DNA of 24,691 bases from Wohlfahrtiimonas sp. (GCA_030149965.1 JASLHB010000084.1:1-24691); one strand, 5' to 3'. Shown: positions 7,726 through 16,171, counted from the first letter of the stretch. The notes: generated from the letters alone by a model not told the origin. Program-made: numbers and translations.

Positions 7726-9838
7726 CGGATTGAGTTGTTAGTTCTGTTTGAGAAATCATAATTTTGACAGCACCGTAATAAGCATTATGCATATTATGGT
7801 GCTGATTTTTTATGTGAATTTTTTTAGTTGAGCCAATCATAATCACATCATTCCAATCTTTTGGGATTTTATAGCTTTGACTCCGTCCTTTATTAGGAAA
7901 TAGCACAGCATTTGGTTTTTCATTGTGATTCAGGATTTTTAACCACTCAGATGGCGAAATATTAGCAATTAGCCAAATATTTTTATCATGTAAATTGACT
8001 TTCAATGCACAGCTTTTTTGTGTCTGTAAAGGCTCAATGGTTAAATGCTCACTTTTAAAGTGATAGTTTTGGCATTGAGTACTTGGGCTCATCCATTGGT
8101 CTAAGCTATTGTGCACAATCATTTCAGCATTAGGAAAGGCTCTGCGGATTGTTTTAGTACCGCCAATGTGTTGTTGGTTATCGTGACTGAGTACAATGCT
8201 GTCTATTGTATGGATATTCATATTTTTCAAAGTTGGAATCGTTGTAATTGCTGCACTATCAAATCCACGAAAATAAGGTCCTGTATCAAATAGTAATGTT
8301 TTATCATTACTTTTCAATAGGGCAGATAATCCTTCGCCTACAGGAAAAACTAATAAATATTCTTCTTTATCTGATTTGAATGTATAAGCAACAGCAATCA
8401 TAATGCCAAAACAATAGAATAATCGATATTGCCATTGAGTTTTTCTAATGAATAATAATGAGAATATTGTAATCAGAATCGCAGTCAATAATGGGATATA
8501 TGGCACTTCAATGTGGCTATAAGGTATTTGGTGCATTGCGCGCAAGAAGTTTAATAGAATTGTAATGTTGTGATCACTGAATCCTAATAATGCATTGCCG
8601 ATAGTGGATGAAATGGGCATGATCATAATGCCAATTAATAAAGATGGCAGAATCAATAACGTTGCCCAAGGAATTGCAAATAGATTAGCAATAGGGCTGA
8701 TTAATGAGACTTCATTGAAAAAGCTAGCCACAATAGGAATGGCTAAAGTACTGATAATGATTTGAGTTAATAGCAATGAGATGATGAAAGAAAATTGATA
8801 TTGACTCAATAACATTAATATCAGAACTGCGGTGAAGGATAACCAAAAACCAATTGTTACGACTGAAAAGGGGGATAATACTAAGATGATGAATAATGCT
8901 GCGGCTAAACTTTGAAAATTCAAAATTGGGTAGCGCATCAGTAAGGCAATCATGAAAATGCCAAACATGATCAAAGCACGTTGTGTTGGTAAGCTCATTC
9001 CCGCTAATAATGCATAAGTCAAAGCAATGACTAAGCTCGTAATAGCAGCGATTTGATAGGGTGCGGGTTTCTGGATCATGCAAAAACCAAAGACAATTTT
9101 TAGAATGATGAAACACCATAACGCAATGAATGTTAAATGTAAGCCAGAAATAGCAACTAAATGAATAGTGCCTGTTTGACGCAATAAATCCCAAATTTGT
9201 TGATCTAATTGATTGGTTAAACCTACACTCAGAGCACTCATTAAATTAGCATTTTGGAACTGATTATCTTGAAAGTAATTGGATAAATTAACTCGAGTTG
9301 TCATTAAAGCATCGGGTTGTTGAATGAGTTTTAATGTTTCTTTTAGATTTGCCGTACCAATTCTATGATTCACTAAATGAGTTAAGCGAGGATTTAGTTT
9401 TGTGAATGTTGATTTAGCGCGATTGGGTTGAATGGTTAATGTTGTTTCATAAATGGCATTGAGTGCTAAAGGTTCATCTTTTGGTAAATTATAAAGCTGA
9501 ATCGCATAATTTTTGAGTGATTTAGGAGAAATAATCGTAACTTCACCTGAATTACCACTGGCATAAAGTTTCTTGATTTTGAATTGATATGTATTTGTCT
9601 GTGGCAATTGCTGAAAAGCTTTTTGATAGTTAATAAGCTGCGGAATTGCAAGGATTGATGCGATAATGATGCCAATTGAGATGAGTGACAATAAACGGCG
9701 ATAATGTTTAAGATAGAAACTTACGGCTGAAAAAATAAGCACGAAACATGATAATGTTGTGATTAACAGAGAGAATGAAAAAGGGAAGAATAGAATTAAA
9801 ATAAGGCTGCATAATAAAGAAATAGCCAATGGAATCAT
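7685..9838 (-). CDS. comEC: ComEC/Rec2-type DNA uptake channel protein
   Basis: 717 residues, the usual length for proteobacterial ComEC/Rec2, the inner-membrane channel that takes single-stranded DNA into the cytoplasm during natural transformation. Two or three N-terminal helices and a DUF4131-like OB region (about 1-160) are followed by the polytopic Competence domain (about 175-470), including LVAISGLHLT, the family hallmark. The C-terminal metallo-beta-lactamase-like domain (about 490-700) keeps LLFDTGP and VLSH but reads HDNQQH at 552-557, and the later LTGD-like site reads LIANIS, so metal ligands appear lost. An AAGGT site precedes the start. It lies 37 bases after an unknown membrane gene on the same strand, probably one transcript. 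Confidence 0.92.
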   Translation of the reverse strand: MIPLAISLLCSLILILFFPFSFSLLITTLSCFVLIFSAVSFYLKHYRRLLSLISIGIIIASILAIPQLINYQKAFQQLPQTNTYQFKIKKLYASGNSGEVTIISPKSLKNYAIQLYNLPKDEPLALNAIYETTLTIQPNRAKSTFTKLNPRLTHLVNHRIGTANLKETLKLIQQPDALMTTRVNLSNYFQDNQFQNANLMSALSVGLTNQLDQQIWDLLRQTGTIHLVAISGLHLTFIALWCFIILKIVFGFCMIQKPAPYQIAAITSLVIALTYALLAGMSLPTQRALIMFGIFMIALLMRYPILNFQSLAAALFIILVLSPFSVVTIGFWLSFTAVLILMLLSQYQFSFIISLLLTQIIISTLAIPIVASFFNEVSLISPIANLFAIPWATLLILPSLLIGIMIMPISSTIGNALLGFSDHNITILLNFLRAMHQIPYSHIEVPYIPLLTAILITIFSLLFIRKTQWQYRLFYCFGIMIAVAYTFKSDKEEYLLVFPVGEGLSALLKSNDKTLLFDTGPYFRGFDSAAITTIPTLKNMNIHTIDSIVLSHDNQQHIGGTKTIRRAFPNAEMIVHNSLDQWMSPSTQCQNYHFKSEHLTIEPLQTQKSCALKVNLHDKNIWLIANISPSEWLKILNHNEKPNAVLFPNKGRSQSYKIPKDWNDVIMIGSTKKIHIKNQHHNMHNAYYGAVKIMISQTELTTQSASDTANFWWVHTI

Positions 9839-9875
9839 TGGCTATTACCTTGAAAATCAATCAATGCGATGATCA

Positions 9876-10466
9876 TTAGGCTGCTTTGTTGATTGAACGG
9901 ACAGTACGTAAAATCGCACGGCGTTCTGCATGAGTTAATGAACAACGAGATAGTTTTCGATCCATTAAATATGGAACGAATTGACCTTTATCTTTTTTGT
10001 CCACAACCAATGCTAAAGCATATTGTTTATTTTCATCATTTGCATTGATGATGATTGGTCCTGATTGGCTAGAAAATTCAGCAGTTACAATCTGATTCGT
10101 GCCAATTGGCCAACGATAAGAAACTTTAGTGGTTGCAGAACCACGTAAGCTTTTCGCGGCATAAATATTTTGTACAGGCACTAAAACTGGCATCACTTTT
10201 TTATCTTTTAATGAATAAAGATATTTAAGTTTTTTCAAATTAAAAAGTGCAAACACAATTAAGAAGCCAATCGCTAAAACGCCAAGTGCAAAAAATTTGA
10301 TGGTCAATGCACCACTGAAAATAAAAATGCCCAAGATGCTGATGGCGATTGCAGCCAAGCATAATAGGCTATAAATGCGAACAGAACGACCAATACTGAT
10401 ATGCAAGCGACGATCAGGAAAGCTTGCTTTGATCATTTCATTACATTTACCTATATCATATGCCAT
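9876..10466 (-). CDS. Putative two-helix membrane protein of unknown function
   Basis: 196 residues; I do not recognise the family. A short charged N-terminus is followed by two adjacent hydrophobic helices (about 31-52 and 54-75), a basic stretch (KKLKYLYSLKDKK) that would be cytoplasmic by the positive-inside rule, and a roughly 115-residue soluble domain of mixed alpha/beta character with a YRWP motif and a C-terminal basic helix (residues about 173-194). A good SD (AAGGAT) sits about 6 bases before the ATG, and a sigma70-like promoter lies about 40-65 bases upstream. The next gene on this strand is comEC, 37 bases later; co-transcription is likely, but a role in DNA uptake is only a guess. 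Confidence 0.8.
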   Translation of the reverse strand: MAYDIGKCNEMIKASFPDRRLHISIGRSVRIYSLLCLAAIAISILGIFIFSGALTIKFFALGVLAIGFLIVFALFNLKKLKYLYSLKDKKVMPVLVPVQNIYAAKSLRGSATTKVSYRWPIGTNQIVTAEFSSQSGPIIINANDENKQYALALVVDKKDKGQFVPYLMDRKLSRCSLTHAERRAILRTVRSINKAA

Positions 10467-10505
10467 ATATTATCCTTTAGTTAATACAGTTTATTCTTTG
10501 TTACT

Positions 10506-10533
10506 AATATATTTTAACTGATTTATAAGTCAA
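10506..10533 (-). promoter_or_regulatory. Sigma70-like promoter for the membrane protein-comEC unit
   Basis: Read on the - strand: -35 TTGACT (10533-10528), 16-base spacer, -10 TATATT (10511-10506). It leaves a leader of about 30 bases before the ATG at 10466. Confidence 0.6.
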
Positions 10534-10720
10534 TTTTTATATTTACAATAATATTTTATTGCTCACGTTTATGGAGTATTTAAAGTGTTTTATATGAATA
10601 AGTTAGCAGGATTTATCAGGTAAAATATGATCAATTGTAAAAATAACCGTTGCTTATATCATTATGTGGCTGAATTTATGATTATTAAATGATGTTAAAT
10701 ATTTATATTGAAAATATTTG

Positions 10721-10749
10721 TTTACAGGGGCAATTTTACTCCATATAAT
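10721..10749 (+). promoter_or_regulatory. Sigma70 promoter of the pur cluster
   Basis: -35 TTTACA (10721-10726), exact 17-base spacer, perfect -10 TATAAT (10744-10749). A 6-bp inverted repeat with a CTT loop (10750-10764, one G-T pair) straddles the predicted transcription start at about 10756 and could be a repressor site. Confidence 0.8.
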
Positions 10750-10787
10750 CGTCGGCTTCCGATGGACTCACTTTTAAAGTTTCTGAG

Positions 10788-11282
10788 ATGAAAAATTCAA
10801 AAGTTGCGGTAATCATGGGCAGTCAAAGCGACTTGCCAACAATGCAGTATGCAATCGACATCCTAGTCGAATTCAAAATTCCTCATCACGTGCAAGTTGT
10901 ATCTGCACATCGTACCCCACATCTAATGTATGACTTTGCTGGCTCAGCGATCGATAATGGTTTTTCCGTTATTATTGCAGGCGCGGGCGGTGCTGCGCAT
11001 TTGCCGGGAATGGTGGCTGCTTTAACAACTTTGCCAGTGATCGGCGTGCCTGTTGAAAGTAAAGCCCTGAAAGGCATGGATTCTTTATTATCCATCGCTC
11101 AAATGCCAGGTGGCATTCCAGTAGCAACTGTTGCTATTGGCACAGCAGGTGCTAAGAACGCAGGCTTATTGGCCGCACAAATATTATCGATTACGGATCC
11201 TGTTTTAAGAGAACGCCTGCAAAAGTACAGAGACGATCAGCGTGATTCTGTACTCCAACAAAAAATTAATCTTGGAGAATAA
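10788..11282 (+). CDS. purE: N5-carboxyaminoimidazole ribonucleotide mutase
   Basis: Class I PurE: converts N5-CAIR, made by PurK, to CAIR. It is 164 residues, normal for the family. The phosphate-binding GSQSD is at 11-15, the catalytic His41 is in SAHRTPH, and the glycine/alanine-rich AGAGGAAHLPGM loop follows at about 65-76. It is the first gene of the purine cluster, about 32 bases after the predicted transcription start. The SD is weak: only GAG directly before the ATG, with no good AGGA at normal spacing. The start is fixed by the conserved N-terminal strand that follows it. The stop is directly followed by purK, its pathway partner. Confidence 0.97.
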   Translation: MKNSKVAVIMGSQSDLPTMQYAIDILVEFKIPHHVQVVSAHRTPHLMYDFAGSAIDNGFSVIIAGAGGAAHLPGMVAALTTLPVIGVPVESKALKGMDSLLSIAQMPGGIPVATVAIGTAGAKNAGLLAAQILSITDPVLRERLQKYRDDQRDSVLQQKINLGE

Positions 11283-12407
11283 ATGATGAAATGCATTTTA
11301 CCTAATCAAAAAGTCGGTGTTATAGGAGGCGGTCAGTTAGGTAAAATGCTTATAGAAGCAGCTAACCGCATGGGCTACTTCACATTGGTTTATGATCCAT
11401 CATTACATGCACCAGCATTTTCAGTTGCCAATCAATATCAGATTGGTCATTTTGATGACTATGAAGCACTGAGCCAGTTTGTGGCGAAGTGCGATGTTGT
11501 CACATATGAATTTGAAAACATCAATGCTGAAATCGTTAAGCAATTATCTGAAAAATACCAAAACATTCCTCAAGGCGAATTCCCATTATGGATGACGCAA
11601 AATCGTATGCGCGAGAAAGAACATATCGTGAATGCGGGTTTGCCTGTGCCACCGATTGTGATGGTGGAAAATCTCGGCGATGAATGGCTAGATTTACCGA
11701 GCCAATTGGGCTTTCCATTTGTGGTGAAAACCTCCGAAGGCGGTTACGATGGTAAAGGACAAGCCGTTGTCAGAACCAGAGAAGATTTACCTAGCAAAAT
11801 TACGGCATTGATGGATTCATCTGTCATTGCGGAAGCTTTTGTGGATTATGATTTTGAAGCTTCTATCATTGGCGTTCGTGGGCAAGATGGCGATTTTAAA
11901 ACTTTCCCTGTTGCGCGCAATATACATATTAATAACATTTTGCACGTTTCAACTGCGAACATGGATGAAGATCCTAAGTTGAATGAGCGTTTGCATCATA
12001 TGCTGAAAGATTTAATGGAGAAATATTCCATTGTGGGCATTTTAGCGATGGAAGTATTTGTGAAAGGCGATGAGATTTATGTGAATGAACTTGCGCCGCG
12101 CCCACACAATTCAGGGCATTACACAATGGAAGGCTGTACAACTAGCCAATTTGAGCAATCGATTCGTGCTGTATGTGGTTTGCCGCTTGGTAATACTGAT
12201 TTACAGCAAACAACCGTAATGTACAACTTGCTCGGACAGCACATTGATCCTCTGTTTAAGTATTTACCGAATTTATCTGCGGATGCGCATTTGCATCTGT
12301 ATGGCAAGAAAGAGAACAAATTTAATCGTAAGGTTGGCCATGTGACATTTACGAATGATCAACAAATGACCGATTTTTCTCAAGCTGTTTTTATTCAGGA
12401 GTCGTAA
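11283..12407 (+). CDS. purK: N5-carboxyaminoimidazole ribonucleotide synthase
   Basis: ATP-grasp enzyme that carboxylates AIR with bicarbonate and ATP to give N5-CAIR. It is 374 residues: N-terminal pre-ATP-grasp domain with GVIGGGQLGKM (12-22), ATP-grasp core with KTSEGGYDGKGQ (about 149-160) and the metal-binding NELAPRPHNSGH block (about 268-279), then the C-terminal domain. The VTYEFENI and MTQNRMREK segments resemble Bacillus PurK more than the shorter E. coli enzyme (about 355 residues), from memory. An SD (GGAGAA) lies at the end of purE. A second ATG directly follows the first, so the true start may be 11286. The stop overlaps the purC start by one base. Confidence 0.97.
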   Translation: MMKCILPNQKVGVIGGGQLGKMLIEAANRMGYFTLVYDPSLHAPAFSVANQYQIGHFDDYEALSQFVAKCDVVTYEFENINAEIVKQLSEKYQNIPQGEFPLWMTQNRMREKEHIVNAGLPVPPIVMVENLGDEWLDLPSQLGFPFVVKTSEGGYDGKGQAVVRTREDLPSKITALMDSSVIAEAFVDYDFEASIIGVRGQDGDFKTFPVARNIHINNILHVSTANMDEDPKLNERLHHMLKDLMEKYSIVGILAMEVFVKGDEIYVNELAPRPHNSGHYTMEGCTTSQFEQSIRAVCGLPLGNTDLQQTTVMYNLLGQHIDPLFKYLPNLSADAHLHLYGKKENKFNRKVGHVTFTNDQQMTDFSQAVFIQES

Positions 12408-13117
12408 TGAAAAAAGAATTATTGTATGAAGGCAAAGCTAAACAGATCTACGCAACAAGTAATCCAGATGAAGTGATCATCTATTACAAAGATGATGCAA
12501 CAGCAGGTAATGGTGCGAAAAAAGCACAATTTGAAGAGAAAGGTCGCTTAAATTCTGAAATCTCTCGCATGATTTATACTGATTTAATGAAAAATGGCAT
12601 CAAAACACATTTAATTAAAGCTGTGAATGAGCGTGAGCAATTGTGTCAGAAAGTAGACATTATTTTGTTAGAAGCAATCGTACGTAATATCGCTGCAGGT
12701 TCATTGGTTAAGCGAATTGGTTTAACGGAAGGACAAAAGCTCAATCCACCAATTTTAGAGTTCTGTTATAAAGAAGATGCATTGAATGATCCATTGATCA
12801 ATGATGATCATGCAGTTGCACTGGGTTTAGCAACGCACGAAGATTTGGCTTTCATTCGCGGTGAAATGTTGAAAATCAATGATTATTTGAAAGCTTTGTG
12901 GTTAGAAGTTGGCATTGATTTGGTGGATTTCAAAATCGAATTTGGTCGCACTAAAGATGGCGAAATTGTTGTGGCGGATGAAATCAGCCCAGATACTTGC
13001 CGTTTGTGGGACAGTAAAACAGGTGAGAAATTAGATAAAGATCGTTTCCGCCAAGATATGGGCGGTGTGATAGAAGCTTATGAGGAGATTCATCGTCGCC
13101 TCAAGGAACGCACGTAA
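12407..13117 (+). CDS. purC: SAICAR synthetase
   Basis: Joins CAIR and aspartate with ATP to give SAICAR. It is 236 residues, normal length. The N-terminal LLYEGKAKQIY nucleotide-loop strand, VRNIAAGSLVKR (about 93-104), LVDFKIEFG and the ADEISPDTCRLWD block are all present. The last block and KGRLNSEIS match Bacillus PurC wording, where the E. coli enzyme has GDEFSPDGSRLWD (comparison from memory). An AGGAG site lies within the end of purK. It sits one base over the purK stop and 3 bases before purF. purB, which uses its product, is not in the window. Confidence 0.97.
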   Translation: MKKELLYEGKAKQIYATSNPDEVIIYYKDDATAGNGAKKAQFEEKGRLNSEISRMIYTDLMKNGIKTHLIKAVNEREQLCQKVDIILLEAIVRNIAAGSLVKRIGLTEGQKLNPPILEFCYKEDALNDPLINDDHAVALGLATHEDLAFIRGEMLKINDYLKALWLEVGIDLVDFKIEFGRTKDGEIVVADEISPDTCRLWDSKTGEKLDKDRFRQDMGGVIEAYEEIHRRLKERT

Positions 13118-13120
13118 ATT

Positions 13121-14527
13121 ATGACTATCAAAGAATTACATGAAGAGTGCGGTGTTTTTGCGATTCAGGGCAATCCTGAAGCAGCATCGCTCACTTATTA
13201 TGGTTTGCATGCATTACAGCATCGCGGACAAGAAAGTGCAGGGATTGCAACATTAACGGATGAAGGAAAAATCATCAATGTTAAGGGCGAAGGCTTATTG
13301 ACAGAGGTTTTTGCGGATCCTAAGAAATTACAAAGCTTAGTGGGATCAACAGCGATTGGTCATGTTCGTTATCCAACTAATAGCTCGCGTGGCGTTGTGA
13401 ATGCGCATCCGATCGTATTATCAACAACAGATGAAACGATTGCGATTGCATTCAATGGTGCATTGACGAATGCGGATGAATTAAAAATCCGCCTAGAAAA
13501 AGATGGCAGCGTGTTTCATTCATCAGGTGAAACTGAGTTGCTCGGTCATTTATTGCGCCGTTGTAAAGGAACGTTTTTAGAGCGTTTAAAAGCAAGTTTA
13601 TTGCAGATTGAAGGCGCTTTCAGTTATACGGTTTTGCATGATAGCGGTTTATATGTTGCGCGTGATCCTAATGGAATTCGTCCATTATCGATGGGCAAAG
13701 TAACGAATGGCGGTTATGCATTTGCCTCAGAAACCTGTGCCTTTGATATTGTGGGCGCTGAGTTTGTACGTGATATCGAGCCGGGCGAAGTGATCACAAT
13801 CCAAAATGGTGAAGTGATTTCTGAATTCTTAGATACTGCTAGAACACATGCATTATGCTCGATGGAATATGTTTACTTCTCTCGTCCTGATAGTGATTTA
13901 GAAGGGCAGAATGTTCACAGCGTGCGTAAACGCAGCGGCATTGAACTCTTTAAAGAAACTCATGTGGATGCAGACATCGTAATCGGCGTGCCAGATTCAA
14001 GTATTTCAGCGGCGATTGGTTATGCAGAAGCTTCAGGTTTACCGAATGAAATGGGTTTGATCAAGAATCGTTACATTGGTCGTACATTCATTCAGCCAAC
14101 ACAAGAACTGCGTGAGCGCGGTGTTCGTATGAAAATTTCTGCGATCAGCAGTATTGTAAAAGGTAAGCGCGTTATTTTGATTGATGATTCCATCGTGCGC
14201 GGTACAACAAGTAAGCGAATTGCAGCATTGCTTCGTATGGCGGGCGCGAAAGAGATTCACATGCGTGTATCATCCCCAGAATTTAAATATCCTTGTTATT
14301 ATGGTGTAGATGCAACGGATCCTCGTGAATTATTGGCGCAATCTCGTCCAACAGTAGAAGAAATGCGCGAATACATTGATGTTGATTCTTTGGCATTTTT
14401 AAGTCCAGAAGGATTGATCAAATCCACAGGACATGCAGCAAGCCGCGGTGAAAATTGCGGATTGTGTATGGGCTGTTTTACGAATAAATATCCTACTAAT
14501 ATTCAGTTTAATGAGGCAGTTAAATGA
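13121..14527 (+). CDS. purF: Amidophosphoribosyltransferase, Bacillus (propeptide, Fe-S) type
   Basis: First committed step of purine synthesis: PRPP plus glutamine to phosphoribosylamine. It is 468 residues, close to the Bacillus enzyme and shorter than E. coli PurF (about 505). The catalytic N-terminal nucleophile is Cys10 in EECGVF, preceded by a 9-residue propeptide that must be removed; E. coli PurF has Cys directly after Met. Cysteines at about 246 (CSMEY), 392 (YPCYYG), 446 and 449 (NCGLCMGC) sit where the Bacillus [4Fe-4S] ligands are. The PRPP loop VILIDDSIVRGTTS (about 350-363) is intact. No SD at normal spacing is seen; translation is probably coupled to purC. It overlaps purM by 4 bases. 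Confidence 0.97.
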   Translation: MTIKELHEECGVFAIQGNPEAASLTYYGLHALQHRGQESAGIATLTDEGKIINVKGEGLLTEVFADPKKLQSLVGSTAIGHVRYPTNSSRGVVNAHPIVLSTTDETIAIAFNGALTNADELKIRLEKDGSVFHSSGETELLGHLLRRCKGTFLERLKASLLQIEGAFSYTVLHDSGLYVARDPNGIRPLSMGKVTNGGYAFASETCAFDIVGAEFVRDIEPGEVITIQNGEVISEFLDTARTHALCSMEYVYFSRPDSDLEGQNVHSVRKRSGIELFKETHVDADIVIGVPDSSISAAIGYAEASGLPNEMGLIKNRYIGRTFIQPTQELRERGVRMKISAISSIVKGKRVILIDDSIVRGTTSKRIAALLRMAGAKEIHMRVSSPEFKYPCYYGVDATDPRELLAQSRPTVEEMREYIDVDSLAFLSPEGLIKSTGHAASRGENCGLCMGCFTNKYPTNIQFNEAVK

Positions 14528-15534
14528 GTCAAGCGTACAAAGAAGCAGGCGTTAATTTAGAAGCAGGCTATGAATCAGTTGAGCGCATTAAAAAGCATGT
14601 GATGAGCACAATGCGCTTTGGTGCGATGAATTTATTTGGTGATTTTGGTGGGGCGTTTGACTTATCGGAATTGGGTTATGAAAAACCTGTATTAGTATCC
14701 GGCACAGATGGCGTTGGTACTAAATTGAAACTCGCTTTTGAATTAGATATTCATGACACAATCGGCATCGATGCTGTTGCAATGTGCGTGAATGATATTT
14801 TAACACAAGGCGCGGAACCATTATTCTTCTTGGATTATATTGCTTGTGGTGCAAATAACCCTGCGCAAATCGAAGCAATCGTTGCGGGCGTTGCGGAAGG
14901 TTGTCGTCAATCGAATGCTACATTATTGGGCGGCGAAACAGCAGAAATGCCGGGTTTCTACCAAGATGGCGAATATGATATTGCAGGCTTTGCTGTGGGC
15001 GTTGTGGAAAAAGACAAGCGTATTACAAAAGAAAATGTGAAAGTTGGCGACGTGATCATTGGTTTGCCATCAAGCGGCGTTCATAGCAACGGTTTCTCAT
15101 TGGTGCGCCACATCATTAAGAACCATAACTTATCATTGGATGAAACTTATGAAGGCTTTGATCGTCCATTAGGACAAGTATTATTAACGCCAACAATGTT
15201 GTATGTGCGTCCTGTATTGGATCTTTTAAAAGCGGTGAATGTTCATGCGATGGTGCATGTGACAGGCGGCGGTTTTTATGAAAACGTACCACGTGCATTG
15301 CCTGAAGGCATGGGCGCAAACTTCGTGAAAGGTAGTTGGACAATGCCATCTATTTTCCCATTCTTACAAGATACGGCAAACATTCCAGAAGAAGAAATGT
15401 ACAGCGTATTCAATATGGGCGTTGGCTTCATGTTGATCGTAGCGGCGGAAGATACGGAGAAAGTATTGGCAGCCAATGAAAATGCTCAGATCATCGGTAA
15501 AGTAACAGATTCTGGTGAAGTAACTTTCAGCTAA
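14524..15534 (+). CDS. purM: Phosphoribosylformylglycinamidine cyclo-ligase (AIR synthetase)
   Basis: Closes the imidazole ring, FGAM plus ATP to AIR. It is 336 residues. The glycine-rich SGTDGVGTKLK (59-69), the AMCVNDILTQGAEPLFFLDY block (about 95-114) and GGETAEMPG (about 139-147) are diagnostic of the family. The N-terminus (MSQAYKEAGVNLEAGYESV) reads close to Bacillus PurM, from memory. The ATG overlaps the purF stop (ATGA). The gene is followed by a strong Rho-independent terminator-like hairpin, so it may end the first purine transcript. Confidence 0.97.
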   Translation: MSQAYKEAGVNLEAGYESVERIKKHVMSTMRFGAMNLFGDFGGAFDLSELGYEKPVLVSGTDGVGTKLKLAFELDIHDTIGIDAVAMCVNDILTQGAEPLFFLDYIACGANNPAQIEAIVAGVAEGCRQSNATLLGGETAEMPGFYQDGEYDIAGFAVGVVEKDKRITKENVKVGDVIIGLPSSGVHSNGFSLVRHIIKNHNLSLDETYEGFDRPLGQVLLTPTMLYVRPVLDLLKAVNVHAMVHVTGGGFYENVPRALPEGMGANFVKGSWTMPSIFPFLQDTANIPEEEMYSVFNMGVGFMLIVAAEDTEKVLAANENAQIIGKVTDSGEVTFS

Positions 15535-15541
15535 CGATTCG

Positions 15542-15571
15542 AACCCCGAGTATCAAATATTCGGGGTTTTT
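15542..15571 (+). terminator. Terminator hairpin between purM and purN
   Basis: A 12-bp stem (15542-15553 with 15557-15568, one G-T pair, four G-C pairs together), 3-base loop and a run of five T ending at 15571. It starts 8 bases after the purM stop and ends 25 bases before the purN start, inside what otherwise looks like one operon. Confidence 0.85.
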
Positions 15572-15595
15572 CATTATCGAATGAATGGATATCTC

Positions 15596-16171
15596 ATGAC
15601 AAAAATAGCAGTATTTGGTTCAGGCAGCGGCACGAACTTTGAAGCCATTATGAAGTGGATCAATAATGGAAAGTTAGCCGCGGAAGTTGTCTTGGTTGTA
15701 TGTGATAAACCAGAAATGGGCATTATTGCGAAAGCTGAGCGCGAAGGATTGGAAACATTAGTATTTGATCCAAAAGCTTATGAGAATAAAGCAGCTTATG
15801 AGCAAGTTTTAGTAGAAAAAATGCAATCATTGAATGTTGAATGGGTGATTTTAGCGGGCTTTATGAGATTGGTGGGCGATGTATTGCTCCAAGCTTATCC
15901 GCATCACATCATTAATATTCATCCATCATTATTGCCAGCGTACAAAGGCAAAGATGCGATTGGTCAAGCTTATCGCGCAGGGGAAAAGGAGATCGGTGTT
16001 TCCATTCATTATGTGGATGAAGGCATGGATACAGGCGAGATCATCGCGCAGAAATCAATTAAGTTAACGGGAGATGAATCACTCGATGAAGTGGAACTAT
16101 TAATCCACGCAGTGGAACATCGTTTATATCCGGCAACTTTAGAAATGTTGTTCAGTCGAAGTCAATCATAA
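15596..16171 (+). CDS. purN: Phosphoribosylglycinamide formyltransferase (GART 1)
   Basis: Transfers formyl from 10-formyl-THF to GAR. It is 191 residues from the ATG at 15596; an in-frame ATG five codons earlier (15581) adds residues with no family counterpart and lies closer to the terminator. The catalytic Asn107, His109 and Asp145 are in NIHPSLLP and DEGMDTG. VVCDKPEMG and HYVDEGMDTGEIIAQ resemble Bacillus PurN rather than E. coli PurN (which has LDGGPVIL), from memory. It lies after the hairpin that follows purM; I see no convincing promoter in the 60 bases before it, so expression probably depends on read-through. Confidence 0.95.
   Translation: MTKIAVFGSGSGTNFEAIMKWINNGKLAAEVVLVVCDKPEMGIIAKAEREGLETLVFDPKAYENKAAYEQVLVEKMQSLNVEWVILAGFMRLVGDVLLQAYPHHIINIHPSLLPAYKGKDAIGQAYRAGEKEIGVSIHYVDEGMDTGEIIAQKSIKLTGDESLDEVELLIHAVEHRLYPATLEMLFSRSQS

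Larger units (their letters stand above)
10467..10787. other. Divergent intergenic region (321 bases)
   Basis: AT-rich spacer between the - strand membrane protein gene and purE. It carries one promoter in each direction (10506-10533 on -, 10721-10749 on +). Between them I see no structured RNA, no repeat and no convincing gene. The purE leader after its promoter is only about 30 bases, too short for a purine riboswitch, and I see no match to the enterobacterial PurR box or to a Bacillus-type PurBox. Confidence 0.6.

Noticed and set aside
8724..9194. 156-codon frame on the - strand inside comEC
   Set aside because: It lies wholly within comEC in another frame; the His/Ser/Cys-rich translation is a by-product of codons for hydrophobic helices.
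10627..10692. 21-codon open frame upstream of purE
   Set aside because: It lies upstream of the purE promoter, has only a weak SD, and short frames of this size are common in AT-rich spacer.
15536..15550. GATTCGAACCCCGA looks like the 3' part of a tRNA
   Set aside because: It is the 5' arm of the hairpin between purM and purN; no cloverleaf can be drawn.
15581..15595. Earlier ATG for purN
   Set aside because: It adds five residues absent from the family, and the normal N-terminus (MTKIAVFGSGSG) starts at 15596.
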